A DNA stretch of 64,000 nt from Perilla frutescens (GCA_026008535.1 BRKX01000002.1:75661380-75725379); one strand, 5' to 3'. Shown: positions 36,342-48,274, counted from the stretch's first letter. Program-made: numbers and translations. Notes: generated from the sequence alone by a model not told the origin.

Positions 36342-36730
36342 CTCTCTCCGTCCTGATTATATAGTCCATATTTTTAGGTTTTGAAAATAAAAAAAAATTA
36401 AACATTTAAGTTTGTGAAAGTTATAAATCTTAAATGTTATTTTTTCAAAAAAAAGAGAAACAATAATTAAAATTGACCAACTTAATTAATTTGCATGTAC
36501 TTGAATTTGATCAATAATTCTATTGATATTCATTGTATTTGCACTTCATTAATTGTATATTTTCTTTGTTTAAAAAAATTAATACATTAAAGTCGAGCTA
36601 AAATTTAAGTTTTATTAATTTTCATTAAATAAGGTTAGAGTTGAAAGTTTAGCTTTTGTTTCTTATTTTCATAAATATTTTTAATCTACGTGTGAGTAGA
36701 AAAGGGACTATATAATCGGGACGGAGGGAG
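36342..36730. mobile_element. Stowaway-like MITE, long member (389 bp), TA target
   Basis: It starts CTCTCTCCGTCCTGATTATA and ends TATATAATCGGGACGGAGGG, then AG, with TA at 36340-36341 and 36731-36732. It is longer than its relatives (217-276 bp), so it may hold a further insertion. Confidence 0.8.
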
Positions 36731-36786
36731 TACTATATATAGAGAGAGATAGATCAAAGAAAAATTATCTTTCGCCTTTTTAGCAT

Positions 36787-36790
36787 GACT

Positions 36791-36835
<45 letters not shown>

Positions 36836-37387
36836 CGCGCGTGCAGATTTCTATATAGATTTGATTAATTTTACTAATATATACCCATATTTAATATTTT
36901 TACATTAATTATTAATTCATTAAATAGTTGAAATTTATCCTTAATTTACATATTTTGGTATACACGTATACTAACTCTTCCCTGTATGCATATACACTAT
37001 AGGATTATGTTTACAAATGATATCTTTAATCGAAATTTAAGAATATTAAAATTAACCACTTCTCTACTTTAATTCCCCCCCCCCCCCCCTCCCTCTAGTT
37101 CGACTCTTTTGATTCTAATGATTTATCTTTCTTTTTTTTTTTTGTCTTTACAAATTCCTAAAGTGAACAAAATTAGTGAAAGCCCAAGCATATAATTTAT
37201 ATATATATATATATATACACATACAAAATATAAGGAAAATAAACAAAAAAAATACAAGAATTAATTTACCAAGTTAGCATAACACTAATTTCTGAATAAC
37301 CTGAAGCTTTCCCATTTCATTTTTCCACTACAAATACACAAAGATTGCAGAAGAGAAGGCTTGTTTAACTGTAATAAATGAAAACTG

Positions 37388-37427
<40 letters not shown>

Positions 37428-37497
37428 TCTCTCTCTCTATTTTTTTTTCTGGGGGGTGGGGGTGGGTGGATCTATATAAGATTAATTAATAATTAAT
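36787..37497. repeat. Cluster of simple repeats downstream of a SAUR
   Basis: Contains (TA)n then (GC)n at 36791-36841, a run of 15 C at 37075-37089, a T run near 37132-37143, (TA)n at about 37197-37217 and (CT)n at 37390-37438. No gene is seen in the interval. Confidence 0.6.
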
Positions 37498-37821
37498 TCA
37501 GCAGGAGTGAAACGATAAAGAAGGAGCGGGAAGGAGATGGCGGTGGTGATGGTGGTGGCCGCCGCCGCCGTGGCTGGAGGTCTCCTTCTGAATCCGCCAC
37601 CGCAGGTGCAGAAAATCCTCGACGGAGCAGGGGAGCATCAAGGGGCCAGACGAGCTGTATCCGTAGACCTCACGAGCTCGATCTAGAAGCTTCTGGAAGA
37701 GAGGGTGATACAGGTAGGAAATCGGAATGGAGAATCTCTGAAAACCGCCGTCTTCATCTTCCAACCCCACCTGCACCGCCAGCCACCCCTTCTTCACCTT
37801 CATCTTCTTATCCTCTTGCAT
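37498..37821 (-). CDS. SAUR-family protein (SAUR32-like) with His-rich tail
   Basis: An intronless 107-residue protein. The leader is MQEDKKMKVKKG, followed by WLAVQVGLEDEDGGFQRF, IPISYLYHPLFQKLLDRA, VYGYSSSGPLMLPCSV and DFLHLRWRIQ. After the standard SAUR end, a tail of about 20 residues carries GGGGHHHHHRH and then a Pro/Ser-rich end. His-rich tails are known in some SAUR32-group members, but no function is assigned here. The predicted role is auxin-responsive growth control through PP2C.D inhibition, from family knowledge. TATA at 37924-37931; a GA/CT tract lies in the 5' leader (37835-37856). Coding GC content is high for this region. Confidence 0.93.
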   Translation of the reverse strand: MQEDKKMKVKKGWLAVQVGLEDEDGGFQRFSIPISYLYHPLFQKLLDRAREVYGYSSSGPLMLPCSVEDFLHLRWRIQKETSSHGGGGHHHHHRHLLPAPSLSFHSC

Positions 37822-37824
37822 GTT

Positions 37825-37856
<32 letters not shown>

Positions 37857-37923
37857 TGGAATATTTGTTGGTGTGCAGGCAAAGGAGTTTAGTGATGATA
37901 GGGGTGTGCGTGTGGTGTTGGTG

Positions 37924-37931
37924 AATTTATA
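37924..37931 (-). promoter_or_regulatory. TATA box of the SAUR at 37498-37821
   Basis: Minus-strand TATAAATT lies about 103 bases upstream of the ATG. Confidence 0.6.
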
Positions 37932-38300
37932 GGGAATATATAAAACAGTGATGATGATATTTATTTAAATTTTGTTTAGATATATGTAAGTAGGAGTTAT
38001 GAAAATATTTAAATAAAAAGATGGGTGTGACAGCCGTACGCATACTACGGAATATAGTGATGAAGTCCAACAAGGAGAGTCGTGGATTCCTACGTGTGGT
38101 CGCTTTTTTTAGTTTATTTTTCCTTTATGTTAAAGGTGACATATATATATATATATAATATTTATATCTATATATATATATATATAAGTGTGCAAAATTG
38201 ATAGTACAAGTACAAGAATTGTATATGTGACAGGTTCTGACCAATTTTTAACTGAATCTGAGGTGTAATAATATGTAATGTCTAAGGAGAGCCGGACAGG

Positions 38301-38345
38301 GGGAATTGAAAATTGAAAATTGAAAATTGAAAAATGAAAAATAAT
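38301..38345. repeat. Tandem AATTGAAAA repeat
   Basis: Four to five copies of a 9-bp AATTGAAAA-type unit occur in a row. A separate two-copy tandem of ACGATCCGGTGGATTCC lies at about 38479-38515. Confidence 0.7.
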
Positions 38346-38581
38346 TAAAGAAATGCGATTGGTTGGTATAATGGGTAGTCTTTATTTGTAATCACTAAAA
38401 GTGGGAATGCCATGTCACATACTCGGAAATTAGAGAAATTCTAGTATACTCATTGTAGTTATTGGGACTTTAGAGTTGACGATCCGGTGGATTCCAACGA
38501 TCCGGTGGATTCCGACGTTCAAACTATATTCGATAGTAAAAAAATAATGAGTAGAAATAGCGATCTTACACCTTTTGCATA

Positions 38582-38713
38582 CAGTGACGGATGCAGGGGT
38601 TAGAGTGGGCTTTGGCTCTATCCCACCCCACCCCTTCTCTTTTTTCTACGTATTTTATCGTCGTCAGTTGGTTTCGACCTCCTACTTATGATTTTCGTTT
38701 GGATCCGCCATTA
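38582..38713. mobile_element. Short hAT-type MITE with 8-bp target duplication
   Basis: The left end CAGTGACGGATGCAGG is partly inverted at the right end GGATCCGCCATTA. Flanking 8-mers are TTTGCATA (38574-38581) and ATTGCATA (38714-38721), one mismatch. CAGTGGCGGA-type ends are typical of plant hAT MITEs. Confidence 0.7.
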
Positions 38714-38721
38714 ATTGCATA

Positions 38722-39699
38722 CGTGAAGATGATTTTCAACTGCGTCAAATTGATTTTGGTCAGGTAAGAATAAAATTGACTCCGTCGTAACTTTCCACCA
38801 ACTCTGTAATTGTGAAAAAATGTTAACTTGTTTTATTGATAGCGCGAATTTAAAAAATGGTATATATAGTTAGTGATGTTAGGCAACTAATCATTTATAG
38901 TTCTCTTAAGTCTAGTAGAGGATTAATAGTTCAATTTCATTTTCAATTTTCTATCTCATTGCTTAAAAAACTTTTTAGGGGGCAAAAAATTAAAACTCTG
39001 AACTAAAGTTGTTAATATAAAAGTCTTATATCAGATGAAAAAAAACTATCACGAGAAAGTATTGTTAAAATAAAAGGACAGTGACATTTTTGTAATTATC
39101 ATCATATTTTTTGGATTGAAATTAAAAAAACATCTCTTGTAATATTTAAAATTAAGTATCACTTCTAAAACTGAAAAATATCTGTCTGACATAAGATTAA
39201 TATAGAACAGCTTTACATAATAATTTGACAGAGTGAATTAATGCGATATATGTACAAATAATTAATTGTAACGGTGGCAAAAAAAAAAACAAGGAACCAA
39301 ACAAATACTTTGAATAATTTTTTATTTTTATTTTTTTGCATAAAATATATTAAAAAAATTACGATTTTTTCTTCCATAGACTTTGGTGACACTAAATTTC
39401 GACCAAAAGAAATCAAATTTATATGGGCCATGTATAGTGCTATATATATTTTCAAGATGATGGGAAAAGATAAGTCAACAATAATGTTCACTTCTTTTCT
39501 AGTTGGGTGCCAGTACTATTCTTTATTTTAGCAAAAATATATATATAAAAAATGAAATTGGAGCATTAAAATATAGGAGGAATATTAGAAACACCACAAA
39601 TAAATTGATTAGTCAAAAGGGTGTGTGTTAATGATTGATATTGCAATTATTCTCAAATATTCTTTAGTAGTGGGAGTGGAGCTAGCTGCCAGATTGTTG

Positions 39700-39783
<84 letters not shown>

Positions 39784-41207
39784 AATGAAGAAATTCTTTT
39801 TTTTCTTGGATAGTATCTTTAAAGTCAGACCACAACGTTAGGTTGTCTATTGCTTTGTTTTTCAAATGATTCAACGCGTTCTATATATTAATCATGTGTT
39901 TTTAACTCTTTTTTTTTCTAAAAAGAAATAGATTAAAGAAATTAAAATTAAAGAAGAACTCGTTCTTGAGATTGAGTAAAATATACTTCTTTTTTAAACA
40001 ATTTTGTAATCTAAGAGTGAAAATATGTAATATCACATGAATTAATAATGGGCATGCAGGTTTTTAGTGCATTAAATGTATATCGGACGGTCAACGCGCG
40101 TTGATTAGAAAAAACATTTAAATCAGTATCAACCGTAACACTCAAAAGTGTCATTTGTATCCTTAAAAAGTATCGACCAGAAAAAAAGGGTCAAAATCAG
40201 TAGCAACCATAATACTAAAAAGTATCACTCAAAATTCAAAAAGTATCACACGTATCCCTAAAATATATGACCTGTTTTGACAGTTTTTTTGATCAACACC
40301 TAGAATTAGCGATTAATAATTTGTGTATTTTGGCAATGATTATATGCTTCACCCCTTAAATGGGGTGTGTTATAAATGTTTAATGTAGTTAACTACATTA
40401 ATTAAGTACTATATGGGCTCGTTTCCTACTCAAAATACGGATGATAGATACATGTGATAACATAGTATAAACTTATTTACTTAAAAAAACAAGATTCTTG
40501 TTAAAACAATTAATGATCCGACATCTATTAAATATGTGATTATCACCTACTAGCTAGATTTGATGCATAGCACAAAATATAATTAAGTAAAACATATAGT
40601 AATTAACTATATATTGAGCTAAACTACGTACCCATCATCGGATATATTTCCTCAATTAAAACTAAAAATGCATTTTAGAAACATCAACTTTTTTCTTTGA
40701 ACCAGAACTATCATTTATTACAATAGCAACTCCCTCAATCAATGAGAAAAATCAGTGTTCCAAGTTACAACCAGTGAGAAAAAATAGTACATATATATGT
40801 ATGTATGTATGTAAGTATGTTCGCAAATATTTTAATACATAAAAAGCAAACATAATATTGATATATGATATGGTATAAGACACTCAAGTCAAGCATAAAT
40901 TTTTTATGTCATATTGCTCAGCAAACGACTTCTATATATTTTTATATAATTTATTTATATTTTTTAATAGAATTACACACACGACACAACTTATAACCAA
41001 TTCAAGTCAAATCTTACATACGAGTGACCGCACATTCAATTATAAACCACACATACTGATACTGCACACAACTGATGTGGGATTTCGTCCAATTTTTCAT
41101 TTTTCAGTAAAAACACACACACGATTAATGACCAACACGTTGTATCCAAAAAGTTAACTCCCACACAATCAAGATATGATACTTTCAAATTAGTTATTCT
41201 ATATGTA

Positions 41208-41264
<57 letters not shown>

Positions 41265-41500
41265 CTTGCACCTAGTGATCAAACTATTAGACATTATATC
41301 TAAAAAATAGGACAACGGGCATATACCATGAAACCAAATATGGGGCCAATTGAGACTTGAGAGAGGGTAGGCAGATATCCATTTCACCTTTCGGCTAAAC
41401 CATTTTCCCACTTTTCGTGTAGGTGTTTGCTTCTTGTGGTTGGGGCAAGATACTCATAATATCCCTCTATTTTTCAAATCTTTAATTTGTTGGGCTTCTC
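38722..41500. other. AT-rich intergenic DNA with CT/TA microsatellites
   Basis: No gene seen. A compound (CT)n-(TA)n tract covers 39702-39779 and (TA)n covers 41211-41261. A stretch at 40055-40330 (GGTCAACGCGCGTTGA and repeated AAAAGTATCA words) looks repeat-like but was not classified. Confidence 0.4.
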
Positions 41501-42380
41501 CCACCATTTTTTTAAAAAATTTGTAGAGGATATATGTTGTTATAACCCGAATACGAGAAAGACACAAATCTAAGTGGTTGATTAACAATGTGTTCGCTAC
41601 ATCTGTATACGGACCAAAAAAAATGATATATTGTTATATTCGGAATACAAATTACAGGACTAGGGTTTGATTTAAATGACCTTGGAAGCTCACACATACC
41701 ATACACCGTGAAAATCGGGGGTTCTTCCGGGCATCCCGATTCCCAACATGTGCTACTACTATAAGTTATATATATATAGGATTCGGGCATATATATCTTT
41801 GGTTTGTCGTCGTCTCTATACTTAATTTTCAATTTTTTTATTATATTATTCACACACTACCACGACATCTTTCCAAATTAACAACATCTAAGGATAATCA
41901 TAAGGTCATCACTTATCATAATAATGTATGATCATTCATTTGTATATGATGTCGACCCACCATGAGAACGAAAAACAAAAAGTAAATTTATCAATTTAGA
42001 CCCTAAAAATAGGACAATTATGAATTTAAGAGTTTGAAGATGAAAATTATCAATTTATGTTAAACAACCAACTTAAAACCTAAAAAATTATGCGACCTTT
42101 TATTTATTATTTGATCAAGCTCATAATAAATAAAATTAAAGTTGCGAGCGTTTTAGCCCTGAAATCCAATTATAAAAGGGATATTAATTTAATTAGGAGT
42201 TTCATGAAGAATAATCTGTAATCTTTTATAAAGGTTCCAGAATCGAATCACATGTGGTCACATCTCAATGGTCGGTTTTGTCACATTTTTTCGACCTCAA
42301 AAAACATTCCTTCCAAATCACTTCACAATCCACGTGTGCCTACCTTATATATTGTTAAGGTAGATTTTGATGAAGACTCG
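41501..42380. other. Intergenic DNA with a relic of the 7.3-kb foldback family
   Basis: No gene is supported. The stretch 41985-42100 repeats TATCAATTTA/GACCC.AAAA words like the element at 7335-7740. A 113-codon frame at 41512-41853 (minus) has no recognisable motif. Confidence 0.35.
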
Positions 42381-42384
42381 GGGG

Positions 42385-42470
42385 ATGATCTTGTGTTAGA
42401 GTGAGATTGCGTAGAGGCCAAAGGTTAAAGGTTCGAATTTCCTCAATAACACAGGTCGGTTGTGTGAGTA
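42385..42470 (+). mobile_element. tRNA-like SINE head fragment
   Basis: GTGTTAGAGTGAGATTGCGT followed by GGTTCGAATTTCC resembles the A- and B-box parts of a pol III promoter. It lacks a tRNA fold or acceptor stem, so it is more likely the 5' part of a tRNA-derived SINE. Confidence 0.35.
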
Positions 42471-42746
42471 AAAAAAATTGATTTTGATCACTCCTCTTTG
42501 TTTAATATTAATTTTTATTTTTCTTAACTTTTATAGATATTTGATATACTTGATTTTAATATTTTTAGATATCCTTGATTTATTTGATTTTATTATTTGA
42601 TATATATTAATTTTAGGTCTACAAAATAGGATATTTCCTTTTTGATAACATAACCTTCCTTATTTCATGTTATATGTTTAGCTTATTCCTTGTGTAGGAA
42701 GAAAATGAACGATTTTGGTATCTCTCAAACACTACTACTCATCTAT

Positions 42747-42973
42747 AAAAGAGAGCTCAAGTTGTCCCCTTAGGGATGGCCTAGTGGTGGAGTGGTGTTA
42801 TCTTGAGGTCAAAAGTCTCAAGTTTGATTTACACTACCAACACCACACTTGACAAGTGTGGTTACCTCTCCTGTGTAGTTTGCAGGCTAGCTATTGCACA
42901 GGAGAGAGGTTTACTCAGTGCGCACTTCGATAGCGGCTGCAGGTTACCTTCGACAAAAAAAAAGAGAGCTCAA
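42747..42973 (+). mobile_element. tRNA-derived SINE with perfect 14-bp target duplication
   Basis: The element body is 42761-42959, about 200 bp. The flanking 14-mers AAAAGAGAGCTCAA (42747-42760 and 42960-42973) are identical. The head GATGGCCTAGTGGTGGAGTG is an A-box region and the GTCAAAAGTCTCAAGTTTGA stretch a B-box region of a pol III promoter. The body has CTCTCCTGTGTAGTTTGCAG and GCGCACTTCGATAGCGGCTG. It ends in an A run. It has no open frame, as expected for a SINE mobilised by LINE machinery. Confidence 0.85.
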
Positions 42974-43517
42974 ATTTCAGAAGAATACACGACACGAAAA
43001 TTAGGACAAAAGATTTAGATTGAAAATCTGCAGAGAAATAAGAGTTGCCGCTATCCAGATAATGTCATGCTGAATGTTAGGTGTTTTCTGTTCAACAACC
43101 TATTTAACGTCAATTTGCATATGAAGATTCATTCTCCAGAGCAATTCTTTTAAGGGTTGGTGATTTTGGTGTTTGCCTGCATTAATTCGAATTTGTTTTT
43201 AGTCATCCATCTTGTAGTGGATGTTTTGGTATTCAGTAAAGATTCCCGTGTTAAAAGAAGACAATTTTACAGGGAAGTTTCTTTACTTTGTATTTTGTAA
43301 TTCACTTTGTATTTAGTTAAGTTTTTGCCTTGAGGCCGTGTTACAAATACACTTTGTATTTGTAGCACATTAAATTATTTTGTTGTGTATATCTAAATTT
43401 CCGTTATGTGTTGAATCTGATGTTACGATCAATGTTTTAAATATTGAACGTAACATTAGTACTCTGTTTTCATATTTTATTCCATTCAGCAACAAAACTA
43501 GCCTACTCAATTCCCTC

Positions 43518-43520
<3 letters not shown>

Positions 43521-43553
<33 letters not shown>
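43521..43553. repeat. (TG)n microsatellite
   Basis: About 16 TG units. Confidence 0.9.
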
Positions 43554-43555
<2 letters not shown>

Positions 43556-43589
43556 AACGATGAATCCACGCGAAAATATTTGGAGGTAA

Positions 43590-43805
43590 AACTGTCAAAT
43601 GGGCCGGGCCGGGCAGATTTAATACTACTGCCAAGCCCGGCCCGACCTGAAGTATTTTGGGTCTGAAAATCTATGGCCCAACCCCGCCCAAAATTCGGGC
43701 CTCGGACGGGTTGTCAGGCCAAATGATAATTTTCTATTTTTCCTTGGGCCGACCCGGTCCATTCGGCTGGGTCAGATCAGTCCATTGGACCAGGTCAATT
43801 TTGAT
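43590..43805. mobile_element. GGCCCGG-rich hAT-like remnant
   Basis: Begins AACTGTCAAATGGGCCGGGC and contains AAGCCCGGCCCGACCTGAAG. It resembles the 34111-34447 element in composition and opening but lacks a clear right end. Confidence 0.5.
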
Positions 43806-45580
43806 ATCTCTATTTGAAGGACTCGTTACATTGTATATAGGAAAAAAAATAACAATCATAAATTTGAACATGTGAATCTATCACGTCTCATTTTCTAAAA
43901 TAGGACTTAAAAATAATGTTTTGAGTATATGTCACATATTACACGATCATTTTCTCATATTTTCGTGCTATGTAATTTGAACTCGTAAATTTACAAAATT
44001 GTGTATAAAATAAAATATTTATTTAATTGTTTTCTAAGCTGTCCTGTTTATTTAAATCTTTGTGTAAAACAGTAAATATTCTGTATGTCCTGCTAATTTT
44101 TTTTAGTTCTAGCTAATTGCTGGAAATAAAAAGGGTTGATCGATAAATCCTACGATTTTAAAGAAATAAATATTCTAGTGTTTACATCAAACTCGTATTT
44201 TTTTTTTACTCGAATTCATGTAATTTATTTGGTTATTGCTTAGTTTGTTCTGCTTTTGATCGTGCCTGGTGTGAATTTGATTAGTTTGTTCCCCTATGTC
44301 ATGACTATTTTTTTTATTATGATTTAATTTAATTTTAAATTTTTATTTAGGGTCCATCCTTCCCGGTTAGAGTATTTTAAAAAAATAGTTGTAACATAAA
44401 GAGCCTCTGATCTCCGGGAGCAACGACAAAGGACAAAAATCAGCAAAATAATGTTAGAAATCAGCTCCAATAGTGATGGTATCTCACATTGCAAATTAGG
44501 GGAGAGGAGAGAGGGATGGTAATAATACCGTTCATCTCTCCCGAACGGTATTTTTTTTTTCTTTCAATGTGTTAATTTATTTTGTTTTAATTCTACATTT
44601 TGTATATTATTGTTTTTAATTATGCACAATAAAACAATTTTGTATATTAGTTTTTTTCTTTTATTTTGTGTTTTAATTATTTTTAAATACAATATTTTAA
44701 TTTTAATTTTGTACCAGTAATACAAACTACATTTTATATTATTCAAATATACAAAATACAAAAAATATACAAATTTTTCCTAATAATTTGAGAGATCATC
44801 CCCATCTCCACAAGATTTGGAAAAAATTCCAAATAAAGTAAAATTAGTAGAGTTGGCTTTTCTTACTTTTTGATTTTGTAAAATTATTTCTTTCTCCCAT
44901 CGGAAGTATTCACGACTGCTTGGATCTTAGATAATATCCATGCATATGTGATCTGATCGGCTCTTCTTGTCAAGATTGAGGGTCTTAAAATGATAAAGAT
45001 GCATGAGATTTTTTTTTTCCACTTATTATATACGATTTAATATTGTTTTAGGATTTATCTTTCCCCGATTAAGATTTATTAAAAAATTAAAAATAAATAA
45101 AGTACTAAATAGTGGTTTGTTGAAGAATATAATTACTCGATCATCTCAATTTAGTCATACTGTATACATATGTATATCATCACATGCATGCAGTGATGCA
45201 ATTTTTTTCCCTATGTTAAGATTTTAAATAAAATTGTATTTGAAATAAATTAAAATCATCAATATGCATCAATCACTATAATGAGGATTTTTAAAATATT
45301 TAATTTTTTGTTTATAAATGTTGAATTTTGCCGATTAAGTTATAATTAATTAGGTTTTATTTTCACAATACTAGCTCGTTATTAAAATCACATATTTAAT
45401 ACCGAAACACAAAAGACATGAAATTCAATTCGAACCAAAAAAATTTGGGAAAAAGATCAAGCTAGAATCACAATTATTTCACAACTCCCTTTCATTATTT
45501 TACTTTGATTAATTTGCTCGTAGTAGAAAAACAAACACACACAATATCATAATAAAACATAATTAAATATATATATATTA
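43806..45580. other. Intergenic DNA with half of a foldback element
   Basis: No gene seen. About 44290-44400 contains TTTAGGGTCCATCCTTCCCG and AATTTAATTTT as in the 3745 foldback family. The last part probably holds the 3' UTR of the minus-strand protease. Confidence 0.4.
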
Positions 45581-46885
45581 TCAAAATTGATCACATTGTG
45601 TGTGCGTTAATGATAGAGTTTCTCTCTCTAAATCATAAACCACCTCCATATTCTGCTGCTGAATATTACCAATTATAGAAATATCTTTATTATCTTCACC
45701 AATATTCCCCATGGTCAAGCACCCCACCCCACTATTATCATCATAAACGAAGAAATTATCCGGCGGCAACTCCCAATCGCCGCCGTCAAGATGAAACACC
45801 ATCTTCTCCACCTTAATCGGGAGTTCAGCCGCCGTCAGATTGAAGCAGACCTCGAGCTCCCGCCCGATGGACCACGAGGGCTGCTCCATCTGGCGGACGA
45901 ACTCCTCCTTAACCCGACCGAACGCGGTCGGGTTCAAATACGTCAGCGTCGTCCCCGAGTCGATGAACGTGCCCCCACCGCCGTCTTCCCGAACCCTAAA
46001 AACCGATTCTTCGATCGGCACCCGGGTTTCCCCGACGCTGATCCCGAGGAGAGAGAGAAAGTAGAAAGACGGAAGCAATGGGTTTTTTATCAAAGGAGTA
46101 GTAATAACTACTCCTTGGTCGGGGCTCGAGGAGTTCTTTCCTCCTCGATCCCCGATCGAGAGAATGCTGGAATTTTTAGAATCCAGTGATGTTAAACAGT
46201 ACGAAAACTCGGGCGCGTGGAGCTGGGAGACGAATGACAGCACCCCGCGCCCGAGGCCGGCCCCGTTGAAATTGCCCACATTCTTGTACCCGCACCCAAA
46301 CCCTAGTTGTGGGACCGAGACTTCCCCGAAAAGGAAAGTCTCGGTGGCCATGACACCCTCAGTGGAGCCGCTGCCGTATGTGTACACGTACAGGCAGCTG
46401 GCCCCACTGCAGGTCGACTCCGGAAGCGCCTTGCAGAACTCGCTCGAGCACGACACGTTCGAGTAAGACGAGGACGTTCGGGGGTCGAAAATCGGGGTGG
46501 GCTGCTCGAAGCAGTCTTGGCAGGGCTGGCATTGCGTCCACGTGAGGTCGCTGCCGGTGTCGAGGATGGCGGAGAAGGAGAGCGGCGGGGTTCCGATGGA
46601 TAAGTCCATTAGGAAATCGCCCTCGCGATCGGCGGCGTGGACCGGGGTTACGATGCCGGATTGATCGTCGTGAACGCCCCTCTCCTGCAGCTTCTTCTTC
46701 CTCCTCCATGCATCGCGTTTCGTGCCGCGTTGAAGAAGCTCAAATTTGGTGAAGTTTCCATGGGAGTCGACGTGTTTTAGTGCTGATTGGAAACTGGTTT
46801 TCGAGTTCGGTGTGAGGGTTGATGTGGACGTGGAGATGGATGTGAATAGTAAGGCAAGAAGCAGAATTGATAGTAGTGAAGACAT
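45581..46885 (-). CDS. Nepenthesin-like aspartic protease (A1 family), secreted
   Basis: An intronless 434-residue protein. A hydrophobic signal peptide covers about residues 1-20. A propeptide with basic RRKKK follows to about residue 85. The mature enzyme starts near FLMDLSIGTPP. The catalytic aspartates are D109 in ILDTGSDLTWTQC and D309 in TFIDSGTTLTYL. Between them lies the Cys-rich nepenthesin-type insert (QCQPCQDCFEQ, VSCSSEFC, STCSGASC) and a flap region YVYTYGSGSTEGV, where the usual YGDGS reads YGSGS. The C-terminus has the family's IIGNIQQQNMEVVYD. These proteases cleave extracellular or vacuolar proteins at acid pH; the substrate is not predictable. Several N-X-S/T sites could be glycosylated. 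A TATA box lies at 46927-46934. It stands alone between SAUR genes. Confidence 0.95.
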   Translation of the reverse strand: MSSLLSILLLALLFTSISTSTSTLTPNSKTSFQSALKHVDSHGNFTKFELLQRGTKRDAWRRKKKLQERGVHDDQSGIVTPVHAADREGDFLMDLSIGTPPLSFSAILDTGSDLTWTQCQPCQDCFEQPTPIFDPRTSSSYSNVSCSSEFCKALPESTCSGASCLYVYTYGSGSTEGVMATETFLFGEVSVPQLGFGCGYKNVGNFNGAGLGRGVLSFVSQLHAPEFSYCLTSLDSKNSSILSIGDRGGKNSSSPDQGVVITTPLIKNPLLPSFYFLSLLGISVGETRVPIEESVFRVREDGGGGTFIDSGTTLTYLNPTAFGRVKEEFVRQMEQPSWSIGRELEVCFNLTAAELPIKVEKMVFHLDGGDWELPPDNFFVYDDNSGVGCLTMGNIGEDNKDISIIGNIQQQNMEVVYDLERETLSLTHTQCDQF

Positions 46886-46926
46886 TGCAGGTGTGTGTGT
46901 GTGTGCTTGACCTAGTAATGGGGATG

Positions 46927-46934
46927 AATATATA
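46927..46934 (-). promoter_or_regulatory. TATA box of the aspartic protease gene
   Basis: Minus-strand TATATATT lies about 42 bases upstream of the ATG. A (GA)n tract follows at 46943-46977. Confidence 0.5.
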
Positions 46935-46939
46935 GGGGG

Positions 46940-46942
<3 letters not shown>

Positions 46943-46981
<39 letters not shown>

Positions 46982-47392
46982 TAATTCAACTATGTATCTC
47001 TACTTGAATTCTTAAAATTTAAAATTAGCTTTCAGATATTTAAGTTTGGTTAAACAATTCTATCTCTAGGGCTATTCTATACTTCAATTCTTAAAATTTA
47101 GGTAAGCTTTCATTGGTCGGAAAATTCGAGAAGGAATAGAATTGTAATATGTAAGGTTAACATAATTATATCTACTTAGGTTTACTTCTTAAAATTTAAA
47201 TCAATTTTCGTGATACCACTTAAAATTTGATTGGTAGAATTGTAATAAAAATGAAACATGGAATACATTGTTATTAGATATTGATTAGAATATTATTATT
47301 GTGAAAGGTGCAAATATTAGAGTATGAAGTATATAATTTAGTTGTTGATTAATTATGGTCATGCCAAAAATCTACAAATATGTATTTTTCAT

Positions 47393-47460
<68 letters not shown>

Positions 47461-47590
47461 GCGACATTACACCATCCGAATCGACCACATATACTCTTTA
47501 ATTTCCCAAAATATATACAATATAAAATATGTACAACATCAAGAATTAAAATATGTGTAATTGATCGGATGAAATAGTCTACTGCATTTC
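46943..47590. repeat. GA microsatellites upstream of the protease
   Basis: (GA)n occurs at 46943-46977 and 47398-47457 (about 30 units). No gene in the interval. Confidence 0.7.
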
Positions 47591-48180
47591 ATATTGCACA
47601 ATTAATAAATTTTTTAGTTTTTTATTCATTTTTTTCGATTTCAATTTTCTGTATGGTTTAGTTTAATTTTACACTTGTTATTTAGAGTTCATACAACCCA
47701 ATTACATATAGTTTAATTAAAATCGATCTAGGCAAAATTGTTTTCATGAAATATTTAATTATTCTGACATTAGTTGCTTATTTAATGTATATCAATTAAA
47801 GTATTTTTATGTACATAGATTATAGGTAGATATGCTTATGAGATGAGATCCTCTTCTAGTTCAATTTTTTTTTATCTTACTCTTGTGGCCTACGTTCAAA
47901 TTCATCATTTTAATAATGTTTGTTATAAAAATAAAAAATATCATAATATAATAAATCATGATCACCATTTATAGATAAAAATTAAAAATTTTAAAAATTA
48001 TATACCCTAATTACGGAATAATCAATCATAATAGTCAATTATTAACTGCAAAAATGAAAATTAAATAGTAAAAACTAATTATAAATCCTGATTGAGTGAA
48101 ATAAATTAAACTAAATTATAAAAATAATAGAAGAAAAAAAATGAAAGAATAACTAATAAATTCAAAATGTGACACCATTG
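47590..48180. mobile_element. Foldback element of the 3745 family, decayed
   Basis: The left arm TTTAGTTTAATTTTACACTT, with TTAGAGTTCATACAACCCAA, is partly complementary to the right arm (AAATCCTGATTGAGTGAAAT, AAATTAAACTAAATTATAAA). The middle is longer than in other copies. Confidence 0.5.
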
Positions 48181-48232
48181 GATAAGAAAAAAGTAGACTA
48201 GAGGATCTTATAAGGTGGATAGGTATATGCAC

Positions 48233-48274
<42 letters not shown>

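Larger units (their letters stand above)
42500..43590 (+). mobile_element. Possible solo LTR hosting the SINE (tentative)
   Basis: The stretch has no gene. It contains CTATAAAAGAGAGCTCAA (a TATA-like motif followed by a leader), then T-rich, TGTATTTAG-rich sequence, as an LTR promoter and polyadenylation region might. The SINE lies immediately after the TATA motif. I could not define TG...CA ends or a target duplication, so this stays a hint. Confidence 0.25.

Noticed and set aside
42385..42470. tRNA gene near a GGTTCGAA motif
   Set aside because: No acceptor stem, anticodon stem or spacing for a cloverleaf. It is better explained as a SINE head fragment.
45791..46603. Several plus-strand frames opposite the aspartic protease
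   Set aside because: They arise from the GC-rich protease coding sequence. The minus-strand protein has both DTG/DSG active sites and is full length.
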